64,000 bases of DNA from positions 62,001 to 126,000 of the forward strand of contig NZ_FWFP01000003.1 in assembly GCF_900172215.1 (NCBI RefSeq), written 5' to 3'. The position numbers were made by a program, and so were the translations under genes. Positions within the stretch are counted from its first letter, which is position 1. Each line of letters begins with the position of its first letter. The notes below the pieces were generated by a model that saw only the letters and a program-made list of their open reading frames with translations, did not search any database and was not told where the DNA came from. The DNA comes from Ruegeria meonggei (GTDB taxonomy: Bacteria; Pseudomonadota; Alphaproteobacteria; Rhodobacterales; Rhodobacteraceae). Shown piece by piece: positions 1-8,894 of this stretch.

Positions 1-1695
1 ACCGGTCAGTGAAATTTGAGATTCGGTATCCTCACTCTCCATCACAAGCCGCTCGACCACAGGCGGGATTTCAGTTCGCACCGGGGGTGGGATTTCGCGT
101 CCGAACAGAGAGTTCACAGCCACAACCCCCAGAATGACCGCAACCACAAGGCTGGAGCGTAAAAAGCGCGAAGCATCGCCATTCCAGGCGAACTCCCACC
201 ACAGGGAATTCTGGTATTCGACATGGGAATAGGCAAATAGTCCGACCCAGAAGATGACCGCGAGCAAAGCCACCACACTAACCAGCCACGGGATGTTCAG
301 GCGAAAAATCGATGCACCACTGACGCGGTAGAACGCCCCCCGGAACGTGGCCAGCAGCGCGATGGTGGCCAACATGCTGATCGCCTCATGCGTATCCAGC
401 CCTTTGGTCAGAGAGGCGACGAAGCCAATCACCATCAACAGCATGGCCGCAATCCAGGCACGGTAAAGCTTGCGGAACAAGCCGCGTGAGACAAGGATCA
501 GAAGAACGCCCACGGCACTGCCCGCCAGATGTGAGGCCTCTACAAAGGACAGAGGCAGGAAATCCCGCAACACACCCAGGCTTTGGCTGCTGGAAGGCAA
601 AGCACCCGACACCAGCAGGATAACCCCGGCCACAGCCGCCACTCCGGCGGCAACCATCGGCACAATTGGGCGGATCGCGCGGTATACCCACGTGGCCGCG
701 CCACTGATGTGATGGCGATGTGTCAGGGCCGAGGCCACCGCAATCGAGAGGGTTGCAATCGCAAAGGGTAAAAACGTGTAGACCAGTCGATAAAGCAATA
801 GCGCGGCGATGACGTCCGACCGCCCCGACGCTCCCAGCCCGGCGATCAACGTGGCCTCAAACGCACCTATGCCGCCCGGCGCATGGCTGAGGATGCCAAT
901 TGCGATGGCCCCAATGTAGATCGTGAAGAAGTACGGATAGCCGACACCAAGGTCATCCGGCATTAGAACGTACAGCGCCATGGACGCGCCAAAGAGGTCT
1001 CCGATTGCGGCTATTGTCAGCAGGCCAGACAACTTGCCACCGGGCAAGTTGAACCCAACCCCGCCATAGGCCAGCCTGCGCCCGCCCTTGGCGAGCCATA
1101 AGAACAAGGTCGCCAGACCCGCCAGCAGGCACAGTCCAATTATGGTTTCTACCGTGTCGCTGATCGGAAGAACTTTGGAAATCCCATCTGGATGCAGCGT
1201 CAACAGGATGCCAAGCAACAAAACCAACCCAGACCAAAACGCAATCCATGAGGTCGCAATGACGCCGGCGACCCTGCTCAGATCCAGCCCAAGCGAGGCA
1301 TAGATGCGGTATCTAATAGCTGTACCGGTAATGTACGAAAACCCAAGGCAGTTCGACACTGCGTACCCACTGGCTCCGGCCATGCCCGCGACGGGCAATG
1401 GCACCTCGCCGTCGGCCACGCTTTGAACCGCCAAAACATCATACATGGATAAGGACACAAAGCTGACCGCTGTCCAGCACAGAGCAAAGAACATCAGCTT
1501 CCACGATGTGTTAGCCACGTCGGTCTTAACGTCGGACCATTTCACGTGCGAGGACAGCTCATGCAGTACGGTCAGCGCAATTAGCGTCACTAGAATCGGG
1601 ATCGCGATTTTGATCCACGGCTTTTCCAGGACCTTTGTGACCCGCTCGGCCCAGCGAACAGCCCAGAGTTCTTTGTCTGTCTGCTGATCAGTCAT
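1..1695 (-). CDS. mprF: MprF-type lysylphosphatidylglycerol flippase/synthase, N-terminal part (runs off left edge)
   Basis: Partial gene: 565 codons are visible from an ATG at 1693-1695 and the frame stays open to base 1. The protein begins MTDQQTDKELWAVRWAERV and is then nearly all hydrophobic helices. The stretches SNCLGFSYITGTAIRYRIY and HAPGGIGAFEATLIAGLG are typical of the UPF0104/MprF flippase domain. In that family a C-terminal cytosolic DUF2156 domain transfers an aminoacyl group to phosphatidylglycerol; here it would lie outside the window. The expected role is modification of the inner membrane and resistance to cationic peptides. Only the flippase half is seen, so a stand-alone UPF0104 protein is not excluded. 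Confidence 0.8.
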   Translation of the reverse strand, partial: MTDQQTDKELWAVRWAERVTKVLEKPWIKIAIPILVTLIALTVLHELSSHVKWSDVKTDVANTSWKLMFFALCWTAVSFVSLSMYDVLAVQSVADGEVPLPVAGMAGASGYAVSNCLGFSYITGTAIRYRIYASLGLDLSRVAGVIATSWIAFWSGLVLLLGILLTLHPDGISKVLPISDTVETIIGLCLLAGLATLFLWLAKGGRRLAYGGVGFNLPGGKLSGLLTIAAIGDLFGASMALYVLMPDDLGVGYPYFFTIYIGAIAIGILSHAPGGIGAFEATLIAGLGASGRSDVIAALLLYRLVYTFLPFAIATLSIAVASALTHRHHISGAATWVYRAIRPIVPMVAAGVAAVAGVILLVSGALPSSSQSLGVLRDFLPLSFVEASHLAGSAVGVLLILVSRGLFRKLYRAWIAAMLLMVIGFVASLTKGLDTHEAISMLATIALLATFRGAFYRVSGASIFRLNIPWLVSVVALLAVIFWVGLFAYSHVEYQNSLWWEFAWNGDASRFLRSSLVVAVILGVVAVNSLFGREIPPPVRTEIPPVVERLVMESEDTESQISLTG

Positions 1696-1799
1696 GGTTT
1701 TTTCCTGCTCTCAGGCACTAAAATGATCCTGCACGCGAATGTATGGCGCAGGTCGATCCTTGCACATTTTCTTTGAACCTCAAAGCGCTACAGGACGGA

Positions 1800-2234
1800 T
1801 CAGACCCGACCTTTTCGGGTGGACAGCAACAGGTTGGTTTCCGATCGCGTGACCCCCTCCATCCGCCGTATCTGAAACAGAACTTCATCCAATTCCGCCA
1901 GCGTTTCGGTGCCGATCTCGGCGATCAAGTCCCAGCTGCCATTGGTGGAATGCACGGCGCGCACCTGACGCATGGCGGCGACTCTGGCCATCGTCCGCTC
2001 GGTCCCGCGCCCTTCGATTTCAAGCATCATCAACCCGCGCACCGGGCTTTCAGCCACGTCCTGCCGGGTGAGAACTGTGAAGCCCACGATCTCACCGGAT
2101 TGTTTGAGGCGTTGTAACCGGCTGCGCACCGTTGTGCGGGTGACCCCCAGCGTTTCCGCAAGCTCGGATAACGAGGCCCGAGCATCCCGATGCAACGCGT
2201 TGAGCAATCGACTATCCAAATCGTCCATAATCAC
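1800..2234 (-). CDS. Lrp/AsnC family transcriptional regulator of arginine catabolism
   Basis: A 144-residue protein with an N-terminal winged helix-turn-helix (LDSRLLNALHRDARASLSEL, then LGVTRTTVRSRLQRLKQSG) and a C-terminal RAM ligand-binding domain from about residue 65. It is transcribed divergently from the arginase gene with about 80 bases between the starts, the usual layout for a local Lrp-type regulator. I infer that it senses arginine or ornithine and controls the 2315-5205 operon. An in-frame ATG two codons downstream (MDDLDSRLL) is an equally good start. The family is clear; the effector is not shown by the sequence. Confidence 0.88.
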   Translation of the reverse strand: MIMDDLDSRLLNALHRDARASLSELAETLGVTRTTVRSRLQRLKQSGEIVGFTVLTRQDVAESPVRGLMMLEIEGRGTERTMARVAAMRQVRAVHSTNGSWDLIAEIGTETLAELDEVLFQIRRMEGVTRSETNLLLSTRKGRV

Positions 2235-2314
2235 TTCTCATTTCGTATCACCGGGTTTCATTTTGAACATTTTGCCCTCTTCTCGCAAGGCATCCCGGCA
2301 GCTTAGATAATCAT

Positions 2315-3235
2315 ATGGACAAAAAACACGTGATTTTAGTTGGCGCCCCCATGGATGCGGGCAAACGCAGACAAGGGTGCCGGATGGGGCCCGATGCCTA
2401 TCGGGTGGCCGGGCTGGAACAGGCGCTGGCGGATTTGGAGCATTCAGTCACCGATATCGGTGATGTCAGCGCGGACGCAACGAATGTACCGGATCACGAC
2501 CATCTTTTCGCCCTGCCCGACTGCATCGGCTGGACCACCGCTTTAACCCGAGCGGCACATAACACTGCCCCGAAGGGTCTGCCAATTTTCATGGGTGGCG
2601 ACCATGCCCTGTCGATGGGTACGGTTGCAGGCATGGCTATCCATGCCCAACAGATTGATCGCCCCTTGTTTGTGTTGTGGCTGGACGCCCACAGCGATTT
2701 CCACACGCCAGACAGCACCGGCAGTGGCAATCTGCATGGCACGCCCGTCGCCTATTTCACCGGCCAGCCCGGGTTTGACGCCTTTCCGCCGGTAACAGCC
2801 CCCGTTCCGACCGATCGCGTAGGCATGATCGGTCTGCGGTCCGTTGACCCGGCTGAACGCGCCCGGCTAGAGCAGGATCACGCCATGCTCGCGGATATGC
2901 GCAGCATTGATGAACACGGAATCAAAGTTCCCCTGTTGGCCTTTCTTGACCGGGTGCGGCAGGCAAACGGCATCCTACATGTCTCGCTGGATGTTGATTT
3001 CCTCGACCCTTCGGTCGCGCCTGCTGTGGGCACAACGGTCCCCGGTGGCGCAACCGAACGCGAGGCGCATCTGGCCATGGAACTGCTGCACGAAAGCGGC
3101 CTTGTCTGCTCGCTTGATCTGGTCGAGCTAAACCCGTTTCTCGACGAACGGGGCCGCACTGCCAAGTTGATGGTTGATCTTGCGGCCTCTTTGCTGGGGC
3201 GTCGCATCTTCGACCGCCCAACCCGGAGTTTCTGA
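2315..3235 (+). CDS. rocF: Arginase
   Basis: Ureohydrolase of 306 residues that splits arginine to ornithine and urea with a binuclear Mn centre. The three metal signatures are present: GGDHALS around residues 94-100, DAHSD (D124, H126, D128) and SLDVDFLDP (D226, D228). Length is normal for bacterial arginases. It is the first gene of a plus-strand operon; its TGA overlaps the ATG of the next gene at 3235. Its product ornithine is the substrate of the cyclodeaminase two genes downstream. Agmatinase is the main alternative, but the ornithine-pathway neighbours favour arginase. Confidence 0.9.
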   Translation: MDKKHVILVGAPMDAGKRRQGCRMGPDAYRVAGLEQALADLEHSVTDIGDVSADATNVPDHDHLFALPDCIGWTTALTRAAHNTAPKGLPIFMGGDHALSMGTVAGMAIHAQQIDRPLFVLWLDAHSDFHTPDSTGSGNLHGTPVAYFTGQPGFDAFPPVTAPVPTDRVGMIGLRSVDPAERARLEQDHAMLADMRSIDEHGIKVPLLAFLDRVRQANGILHVSLDVDFLDPSVAPAVGTTVPGGATEREAHLAMELLHESGLVCSLDLVELNPFLDERGRTAKLMVDLAASLLGRRIFDRPTRSF

Positions 3236-4155
3236 TGAATTCCCTGCAATCCCCGTCCGCCGTGGTCATGGTTCGCCCCCATGCCTTTGCTTCGAACCCC
3301 GAAACCCGCGATGACAACGCATTTCAGACGCTGGCGAACCGATCCGCCAAGGCAACCTCGACTGCCGCACGGGATGAGCATGACCGGGCCGTTGAACAAC
3401 TGCGCGCGGCAGGTGTTACCGTTCATGTTTTTGACGATCACGGCACGCAGGACACACCGGACAGCGTCTTTCCCAACAACTGGTTTTCTACCCATCCCGG
3501 CGGGCATGTGGCGATCTACCCAATGTTTGTCCCGTCACGTCGGCGCGAAAGGCGCAGCGACGTTATTGAACTTCTAAAACAGGAATACCGCGTTCAGGAC
3601 GTCATAGATTACTCCGGCCTGGAACAGGACAACCTGGCGCTTGAGGGCACCGGCGCCATGGTTCTCGATCACGTTGGGCGCATCGCCTATACGGTCAAAT
3701 CCAACCGGGCCGATCCGGTCTTGCTGGAACGGTTCTGCACACATTTCAACTATGAACCAATTGCCTTCGAAGCCCGGGATGCCGAAGGCCGAGACGTCTA
3801 TCACACCAATGTTCTGATGGGGATCGGTACGCATTATGCGCTGATCTGTCTGAACATGATCACCGATCTCGACCGACGTGCCACCGTTCGGGCGCGCCTG
3901 GAAGAATCTGGTCGCACTGTCATCGACCTGTCCCACGAACAGATTGCCGATTTCGCCGGTAACGCAATCGAACTCAGCGGGAACAACGGCCTCGTACTGG
4001 CCCTGTCCTCTCGCGCCCTGGACGCGCTGACACCCCAGCAAATTGAAGTCATCAAAGCCAGCGCTACTACGCTGCCGCTGACGATCCCAACGATAGAAAC
4101 AGCCGGAGGGTCAGTGCGCTGCATGATCGCCGGCATTCATCTTTCCCGCCGATAG
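3235..4155 (+). CDS. ctlX: CtlX-like citrulline hydrolase (amidinotransferase/deiminase fold)
   Basis: A 306-residue member of the guanidino-modifying superfamily. Visible signatures are the N-terminal DSVFPNNWFSTHPGG loop, LEGTGAMVLD, a catalytic His at about 190 in YHTNVLMG, and a catalytic Cys at 296 in GGSVRCMIAGIHL near the C-terminus. The pattern matches the COG4874/CtlX group, whose Francisella member breaks citrulline down to ornithine, CO2 and ammonia. Sitting between arginase and ornithine cyclodeaminase, it would feed a second substrate into the same ornithine pool. Arginine deiminase is unlikely because of the short length. The exact substrate is inferred. Confidence 0.78.
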   Translation: MNSLQSPSAVVMVRPHAFASNPETRDDNAFQTLANRSAKATSTAARDEHDRAVEQLRAAGVTVHVFDDHGTQDTPDSVFPNNWFSTHPGGHVAIYPMFVPSRRRERRSDVIELLKQEYRVQDVIDYSGLEQDNLALEGTGAMVLDHVGRIAYTVKSNRADPVLLERFCTHFNYEPIAFEARDAEGRDVYHTNVLMGIGTHYALICLNMITDLDRRATVRARLEESGRTVIDLSHEQIADFAGNAIELSGNNGLVLALSSRALDALTPQQIEVIKASATTLPLTIPTIETAGGSVRCMIAGIHLSRR

Positions 4156-4164
4156 GAGACCCTG

Positions 4165-5205
4165 ATGCAACCTTCCGAAAAAGCCCTGGTGCCGTTTGTT
4201 TCCGTCGACAACATGATGCGTCTTGTGCATCACGTCGGGCTTGAGAAAATGATCACACAAATCGCTGCCCGGATCGAAGCCGATTTCAAACGCTGGGAAA
4301 GCTTCGACAAAACTCCCCGTATTCCGGCCCATTCCCCGCACGGGGTGATCGAACTTATGCCCACCTCAGACGGCGAGGCGTACGGGTTCAAATACGTCAA
4401 CGGCCACCCCAAGAATACGTCCGAGGGGTTGCAGACCGTGACTGCGTTTGGCCTGTTGGCCGATGTGTACACCGGCTACCCTACCCTGCTGACCGAGATG
4501 ACCATGCTGACAGCTTTGCGCACAGCGGCAACCTCAGCGCTGGTAGGCAGCTATCTGGCACCAAAATCCTCGTCCGTCATGGCCATGATCGGTAATGGAG
4601 CACAGTCGGAATTCCAGTGCCTGGCCTTCAAGGCGATGTGCGGTATCAAAACAGTGCGTCTGTATGACACCGACCCCAATGCCACCAAAAAATGCGCTGC
4701 AAACCTACTGGGTTCAGGACTGACCATCGTACAGTGCAAAACACCCGAGGACGCCATTGAGGGCGCCGATATCATCACGACCTGCACAGCAGACAAGAAA
4801 AACGCAACGATCCTGACTGACAACATGGTCGGGCCTGGCGTGCATATCAACGCCATTGGTGGCGATTGCCCAGGCAAAACCGAACTACACCGCGACATTC
4901 TGCTGCGATCCGACATTTTCGTCGAATACCCCGAACAAACCCGCGTCGAAGGCGAGATTCAAGCGCTGGAAAACGACCACCCGGTCACTGAAATGTGGCA
5001 GGTCATGACCGGGCAAGCCAATGGGCGTCGTGACGACCGGCAGATCACTCTATTCGACAGCGTCGGTTTTGCGATCGAAGATTTCTCGGCCTTATGCTAC
5101 ATCAAATCCGCCATTGAAGGCACTGATTTCTATGTGGCTCTGGATATGCTAGCCGATCCAGATGATCCTCGCGATCTGTTCGGAATGCTGATGCGGGCCG
5201 GATAG
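4165..5205 (+). CDS. ocd: Ornithine cyclodeaminase
   Basis: A 346-residue member of the ornithine cyclodeaminase/mu-crystallin family, converting ornithine to proline and ammonia with bound NAD. Recognisable parts are the substrate region YGFKYVNGHPKNTSEGLQTV, the LTALRTAATSAL segment, and the Rossmann nucleotide site MAMIGNGAQSEFQ followed by RLYDTDP. It lies 9 bases after ctlX with an AGGAG-like ribosome site (ataggagaccctg), so it is the third gene of the arginine operon. Together the operon routes arginine and citrulline to proline. A large hairpin region follows the gene. Confidence 0.92.
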   Translation: MQPSEKALVPFVSVDNMMRLVHHVGLEKMITQIAARIEADFKRWESFDKTPRIPAHSPHGVIELMPTSDGEAYGFKYVNGHPKNTSEGLQTVTAFGLLADVYTGYPTLLTEMTMLTALRTAATSALVGSYLAPKSSSVMAMIGNGAQSEFQCLAFKAMCGIKTVRLYDTDPNATKKCAANLLGSGLTIVQCKTPEDAIEGADIITTCTADKKNATILTDNMVGPGVHINAIGGDCPGKTELHRDILLRSDIFVEYPEQTRVEGEIQALENDHPVTEMWQVMTGQANGRRDDRQITLFDSVGFAIEDFSALCYIKSAIEGTDFYVALDMLADPDDPRDLFGMLMRAG

Positions 5206-5217
5206 CGGCCGGGAAAC

Positions 5218-5279
5218 GGGGGCGCTGCCCCCGCCGCCCTACGGGCGACTCCCCCGGGATATTTTTTGCCAGATGAAGC
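5218..5279. repeat. Dispersed palindromic repeat, copy 1
   Basis: A GC-rich block (gggggcgctgccccc, then a gggcgactcccccggg part, then an AT stretch gatatttttt and gccagatgaag). The same block occurs inverted at 41079-41138. It is built from short inverted repeats and looks like a REP-type intergenic element. Two copies only were noticed in this window. Confidence 0.7.
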
Positions 5280-5315
5280 AGGGGATCCGATCCTTCATCT
5301 GGCTAAAAGTATCCC
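5253..5315. terminator. Bidirectional hairpin between convergent ocd and dctM
   Basis: The segment ccgggatattttttgccagatgaag is followed, after about 14 bases, by its near reverse complement cttcatctggctaaaagtatcccgg, giving a stem of about 25 base pairs with a few mismatches. It lies between the convergent genes ocd (plus) and dctM (minus), as expected for a shared transcription end. It overlaps the dispersed repeat. Confidence 0.6.
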
Positions 5316-5350
5316 GGAGCGCGAGGCAGAGCCTCGCATTTTATGACCTG

Positions 5351-6754
5351 TCAGCCAGCGAGCGACGGCAAGAACAACACAATGCCTGGAAAGGCCACCA
5401 AAAGAGCGATTGTGACCCCGTCCGCGATGAAAAACGGAGTGACGCCTTTGAAGACGTCCTGCACGCTCAGGTCCGGGCGCACGCCAGCCACGACAAAGCA
5501 ATTCAGACCAATGGGAGGCGTGATCAAACAAAACTCGGCCATTTTAACCACCAGAATACCAAACCAGATCGCGCACATTGGGCCGGACATTCCAAAGGCA
5601 CTGTCGGCCGCGCTGACGGCTTCGCCTCCGTTCAGGGCCATAACGGCCGGGTAAACAACCGGCAGGGTCAGCAACAGCATCCCAATGGCGTCCATGAACA
5701 TGCCAAGCACAGCATAGGCCAGCAGGATGCAGATCAGGATCAGCATAGGTGACATTTCCAACGAAGTGATCCAGTCGGAAAACGCGCCCGGCAAGTCGGC
5801 AAATCCCAGGAATCGGACGTAAATCAACACACCCCAGATGATCGAGAAGATCATGGCGGTCAGCTTGGCTGTTTCCAGCAGGGCTGATTTCAACTCGGTC
5901 CAGCGCATGCCGTGAAACAGGGCAAAGCAAAAGACAATAAAGGCACCGATTGCCCCGCCCTCTGTTGGCGTGCCCCAGGCCTTTTCGCCAAACGGATTGT
6001 AGACAAAGCAGATTATGATCAGGATCACAGCCACGATTGGGAACGCACCAGGTAAGGACGCGAACCGTTGCTTCCACGTGAACCCTTTGACCGGTGGGCC
6101 AACCGATTTGAAAATCACCGCGATGCCCACAATCAAAACGCCATAGACGATTGCTGAAAAAGCGCCGGGGATGAAACCGGCCAGCAAGAGTTTACCGACA
6201 TCCTGCTCGACAATAATCGCATAGATCACCAGGATCGCCGAAGGTGGGATCAGCGAGGCGAGCGTACCGCCTGCGGCAACGACCCCGGCTGCGAATTGCT
6301 TGTTATATCCGACCTTCAGCATCTCGGGGATCGCGATCCGGGCAAACACGGCTGAGGTCGCCACGGACGCGCCTGACACGGCGGCAAACCCGGCCGTTGC
6401 AAACACCGTTGAAACAGCAAGCCCCCCCGGCACCCAGGCGACCCAGCGTTTTGCGGCCTCAAACAACGCACGGGTCAAACCTGCGTAATACGCAAGGTAG
6501 CCGATTAGAATGAATGTCGGGATCAGGCTGAGCGTATGGGACGCCACTTTTGAATGAGGCACCTGACCCGCCGTTTTGACGGCGACGGTCAGCGCTTTGC
6601 CAAATCGGTCGGGATCATAGCCAAACTTGGCCCAGAAAATCCAGACCAGCCCAATCAGCCCCGCAAGACCGGCCGCAAAAGCCACGCGCATTCCGGTGAC
6701 GACCAAAACAAGCAGAACACCCGTGACCCACAGGCCAATTTCAATCGTGTCCAT
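5351..6754 (-). CDS. dctM: TRAP transporter large permease, DctM family
   Basis: A 467-residue integral membrane protein with about twelve hydrophobic segments. Signature stretches include AAGGTLASLIPPSAILVIYA, MFMDAIGMLLLTLPVVYP and LITPPIGLNCFVVAGV, typical of the DctM ion-coupled subunit that drives uptake of organic acids. It is the last gene of a minus-strand dctP-dctQ-dctM operon and starts 3 bases after the dctQ stop. It is slightly longer than the common 425-440 residues. The solute is unknown; adjacency to arginine genes is not proof of an amino acid substrate. Confidence 0.92.
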   Translation of the reverse strand: MDTIEIGLWVTGVLLVLVVTGMRVAFAAGLAGLIGLVWIFWAKFGYDPDRFGKALTVAVKTAGQVPHSKVASHTLSLIPTFILIGYLAYYAGLTRALFEAAKRWVAWVPGGLAVSTVFATAGFAAVSGASVATSAVFARIAIPEMLKVGYNKQFAAGVVAAGGTLASLIPPSAILVIYAIIVEQDVGKLLLAGFIPGAFSAIVYGVLIVGIAVIFKSVGPPVKGFTWKQRFASLPGAFPIVAVILIIICFVYNPFGEKAWGTPTEGGAIGAFIVFCFALFHGMRWTELKSALLETAKLTAMIFSIIWGVLIYVRFLGFADLPGAFSDWITSLEMSPMLILICILLAYAVLGMFMDAIGMLLLTLPVVYPAVMALNGGEAVSAADSAFGMSGPMCAIWFGILVVKMAEFCLITPPIGLNCFVVAGVRPDLSVQDVFKGVTPFFIADGVTIALLVAFPGIVLFLPSLAG

Positions 6755-6757
6755 GCG

Positions 6758-7387
6758 CTAGTCCTGCCCTTCGAATTGCTCAGCCTCGGCAGCGGCCTGC
6801 GCCGCGGTGTCCTGTATCAACGGTACAGCCACCGGGTTCTCCAACCCCAGTACAAACGCGCGGCCATATCCCCAGATCTGCAGTATCAGTCGCGCGCAAA
6901 GCACTGAAAACGCCACCGGCGCCAGCAGCTTGGCCGGCCACAGTGGGATGCCTATGTCGATCGAGCTGTCGCGGCTCCACATCGGAGCGCCAAAATCGAA
7001 GGATCGGTCGAAATGGGACCAACTGCCCCAGACCAGCGCCAACATCAGTACCAGGATCAAAACCACCGAAATCAGCTCGAACAGCCAAAGCGCGCGGCCT
7101 CGCAGGCGTGAAATCACAATATCCATCCGGATATGCCCGCCGTCGCGCTGCACAAAGGATACGCCCAGAAAGGCGATCAATGGCATCGCCTGTTCGATCC
7201 AGTCCACATAACCCGGCAGCGGCGCGTTTATCGCGTTGCGCCCGCTGACCGAGACGACGGCAAGCACCATCAGCCCGAAGACGGCAAGCCCGCTGATCAG
7301 TGCCAGAAACCGTTCTACCCCCAGCAGAAGATGGTCCAGCCGACTGAGGCGGCTGCCATCCTCCAACACCGTGGCCTGTCCTGCCAT
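6758..7387 (-). CDS. dctQ: TRAP transporter small permease, DctQ family
   Basis: A 209-residue protein with four predicted membrane helices (for example FLALISGLAVFGLMVLAVVS and LFELISVVLILVLMLALVWG) and the conserved FLGVSFVQRDGGHIRMDIVI region of the DctQ subunit. It lies between dctP and dctM on the minus strand, the standard tripartite order. The C-terminal tail after the last helix is longer than in many DctQ proteins and rich in Ala and Glu. Confidence 0.9.
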   Translation of the reverse strand: MAGQATVLEDGSRLSRLDHLLLGVERFLALISGLAVFGLMVLAVVSVSGRNAINAPLPGYVDWIEQAMPLIAFLGVSFVQRDGGHIRMDIVISRLRGRALWLFELISVVLILVLMLALVWGSWSHFDRSFDFGAPMWSRDSSIDIGIPLWPAKLLAPVAFSVLCARLILQIWGYGRAFVLGLENPVAVPLIQDTAAQAAAEAEQFEGQD

Positions 7388-7417
7388 TCCGGTGGTCCCC
7401 TGTTATTATGATTGGTG

Positions 7418-7443
7418 TCCGGGTGCCCGGTCAGGCACCCGGA
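7418..7443 (-). terminator. Intercistronic hairpin between dctP and dctQ
   Basis: A perfect 10-base-pair stem, tccgggtgcc (7418-7427) with ggcacccgga (7434-7443), loop cggtca. It sits in the 64-base gap after the binding-protein gene and has no U-run. In transport operons such stems often protect the binding-protein mRNA or partly end transcription, giving more binding protein than permease. That role is inferred. Confidence 0.6.
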
Positions 7444-7451
7444 TTATGCGA

Positions 7452-8468
7452 TCAGTTGCCGCCACGCTTTTGCTTGAGCGTGACCTGAACCAGATCATAA
7501 AGATCCTGCGCAGGAATGCCCTGGGCAGACATGTCCGCAATCCACTTTTCGCGGATCGGGTCAGCCGCCGTCGTGCGGAATTCTTCCAGCACGGCTTCGT
7601 CGATCATAACCTTCTCGACGCCTTTTTCCGACAGAACGCCATCCCACTGTTCCAGCAGGCCGCCGTAGTTGGCAAGGTAGTGATCAATTGCCTCGTCAAT
7701 CGAGCTGTTCAGCGCCTCGCGGTGTTCAGCGGGCAGCGCCTCGTAGGCGTCGATATTCACCACAACCGGGCAGTTCACGGTTCCTGGATTCAGGTTGGCG
7801 GTCCACCAGTCGGCCTCGTTGATCGTGCCAAACGACAAATGAGCATGCTGGGCAAAGGCTACCGTATCCACTACGCCGGATTCCATGGCGTTGAAGGCTT
7901 CGGTTGCGGGGACCGAGGTTGGAACACCGCCGACAGCTTCAAACGCCTGACCCAAGCCACCTGTCGCGCGCACGCGCATACCGTCAAAGTCTGCCAGTTC
8001 ATCGCGCGGATCGCCTGTGCCGACCAGATTGTACTGCGGCATGGGTGAGGTCATGATGATGCGTGCATTCCACTGCGCCATTTCATCTTTGACAGCCGGA
8101 TGATCGTAGACCGCGTGGCTGACGGCAACCTCCTCGTCCAGGTTATTCACACCCAGAAACGGCAGTTCCAGCACCGTGATCGCGCGGTTCTTGTCGCGGT
8201 GATATCCGGCACAGAACTGAGCCATCTCAAAGGCACCGATTTCAATACCATCAAGGTTCTCACGCGGCTTGGACAAGCCGCCATAACTGACATTGATCGT
8301 GAAATCGCCATTGGTTTTTTCGCTGACCAGCTCAGACAGTTTTTCAACATGTTCGGTAAAGGCACGGCGCTTGCCCCAGACCGAAGCATTCCATTCGGTT
8401 GCCGCAGCCTCTGAGACGAACGCAACACCCAAAGCGGCGACGGCAGCACCGCTCAACATCTTTTTCAT
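7452..8468 (-). CDS. dctP: TRAP transporter periplasmic solute-binding protein, DctP family
   Basis: A 338-residue protein with a Sec signal peptide (MKKMLSGAAVAALGVAFVSEAAA). The mature part has DctP features: ISVSYGG-like early strand (TINVSYGGLSKPRENL), the solute-carboxylate arginine region DFDGMRVRATGGLGQAFEAV, and VPATEAFNAMESGVVDTVAF. It opens the minus-strand operon and is followed by a strong hairpin and then the two permease genes. The binding pocket looks like the organic-acid type with the conserved Arg in MRVRATGG; the actual ligand cannot be read from sequence. Confidence 0.92.
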   Translation of the reverse strand: MKKMLSGAAVAALGVAFVSEAAATEWNASVWGKRRAFTEHVEKLSELVSEKTNGDFTINVSYGGLSKPRENLDGIEIGAFEMAQFCAGYHRDKNRAITVLELPFLGVNNLDEEVAVSHAVYDHPAVKDEMAQWNARIIMTSPMPQYNLVGTGDPRDELADFDGMRVRATGGLGQAFEAVGGVPTSVPATEAFNAMESGVVDTVAFAQHAHLSFGTINEADWWTANLNPGTVNCPVVVNIDAYEALPAEHREALNSSIDEAIDHYLANYGGLLEQWDGVLSEKGVEKVMIDEAVLEEFRTTAADPIREKWIADMSAQGIPAQDLYDLVQVTLKQKRGGN

Positions 8469-8894
8469 CGTGATTTCTCCCTATTGAGCGCCCCTATGTC
8501 CGAGCGCTTGCCCCAAAGCTAGCGCCAACATTGAAAACTGCCAACCCCGCACGGGTTTCAGCGGGACGCTCTATGATCGCAGTCATACGCTAACAACTAA
8601 AAGGAGAGTCTGGTGCGCGTAGGATCTGGCATCTTTTTGCGTAAACCGTGCAAAATCTCCATTACATCTAAACAATTGTTTAAGTTCATTTATTTTTACA
8701 TTTTTCGATAATGTTTACAAACTTACGTTGCGTAGAAAAATTTCTTTACAAACTAATCCATGAATTTCTGTAATTTATTTCATTGTTTTCAGTTCCCGGT
8801 ATTATTCGTCTCGGGGAGAAACAAGATCGACGACACCCAACATTTAGGTAAACGTCGGTCCAGTGAAATTCAGTCAAGAGGGAGGAGCCTCAGT
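8469..8894. promoter_or_regulatory. 425-base divergent control region between dctP and acs
   Basis: No gene is supported here. The right half is AT-rich against a GC-rich background. It holds a perfect 14-base palindrome TAAACAATTGTTTA at 8669-8682, and two direct copies of TTTACAAACT at 8714-8723 and 8745-8754, 31 bases apart start to start (about three helical turns). A strong ribosome site (gagggaggagc) precedes the acs ATG at 8895. These are candidate operators and promoter parts for acs; the factor is unknown. Confidence 0.55.

Noticed and set aside
8613..8711. Short GTG frame (32 residues) after GGAGAG upstream of acs
   Set aside because: It runs through the AT-rich control region, overlaps the palindrome and codes for an odd Phe/Tyr/Lys-rich peptide; more likely chance.
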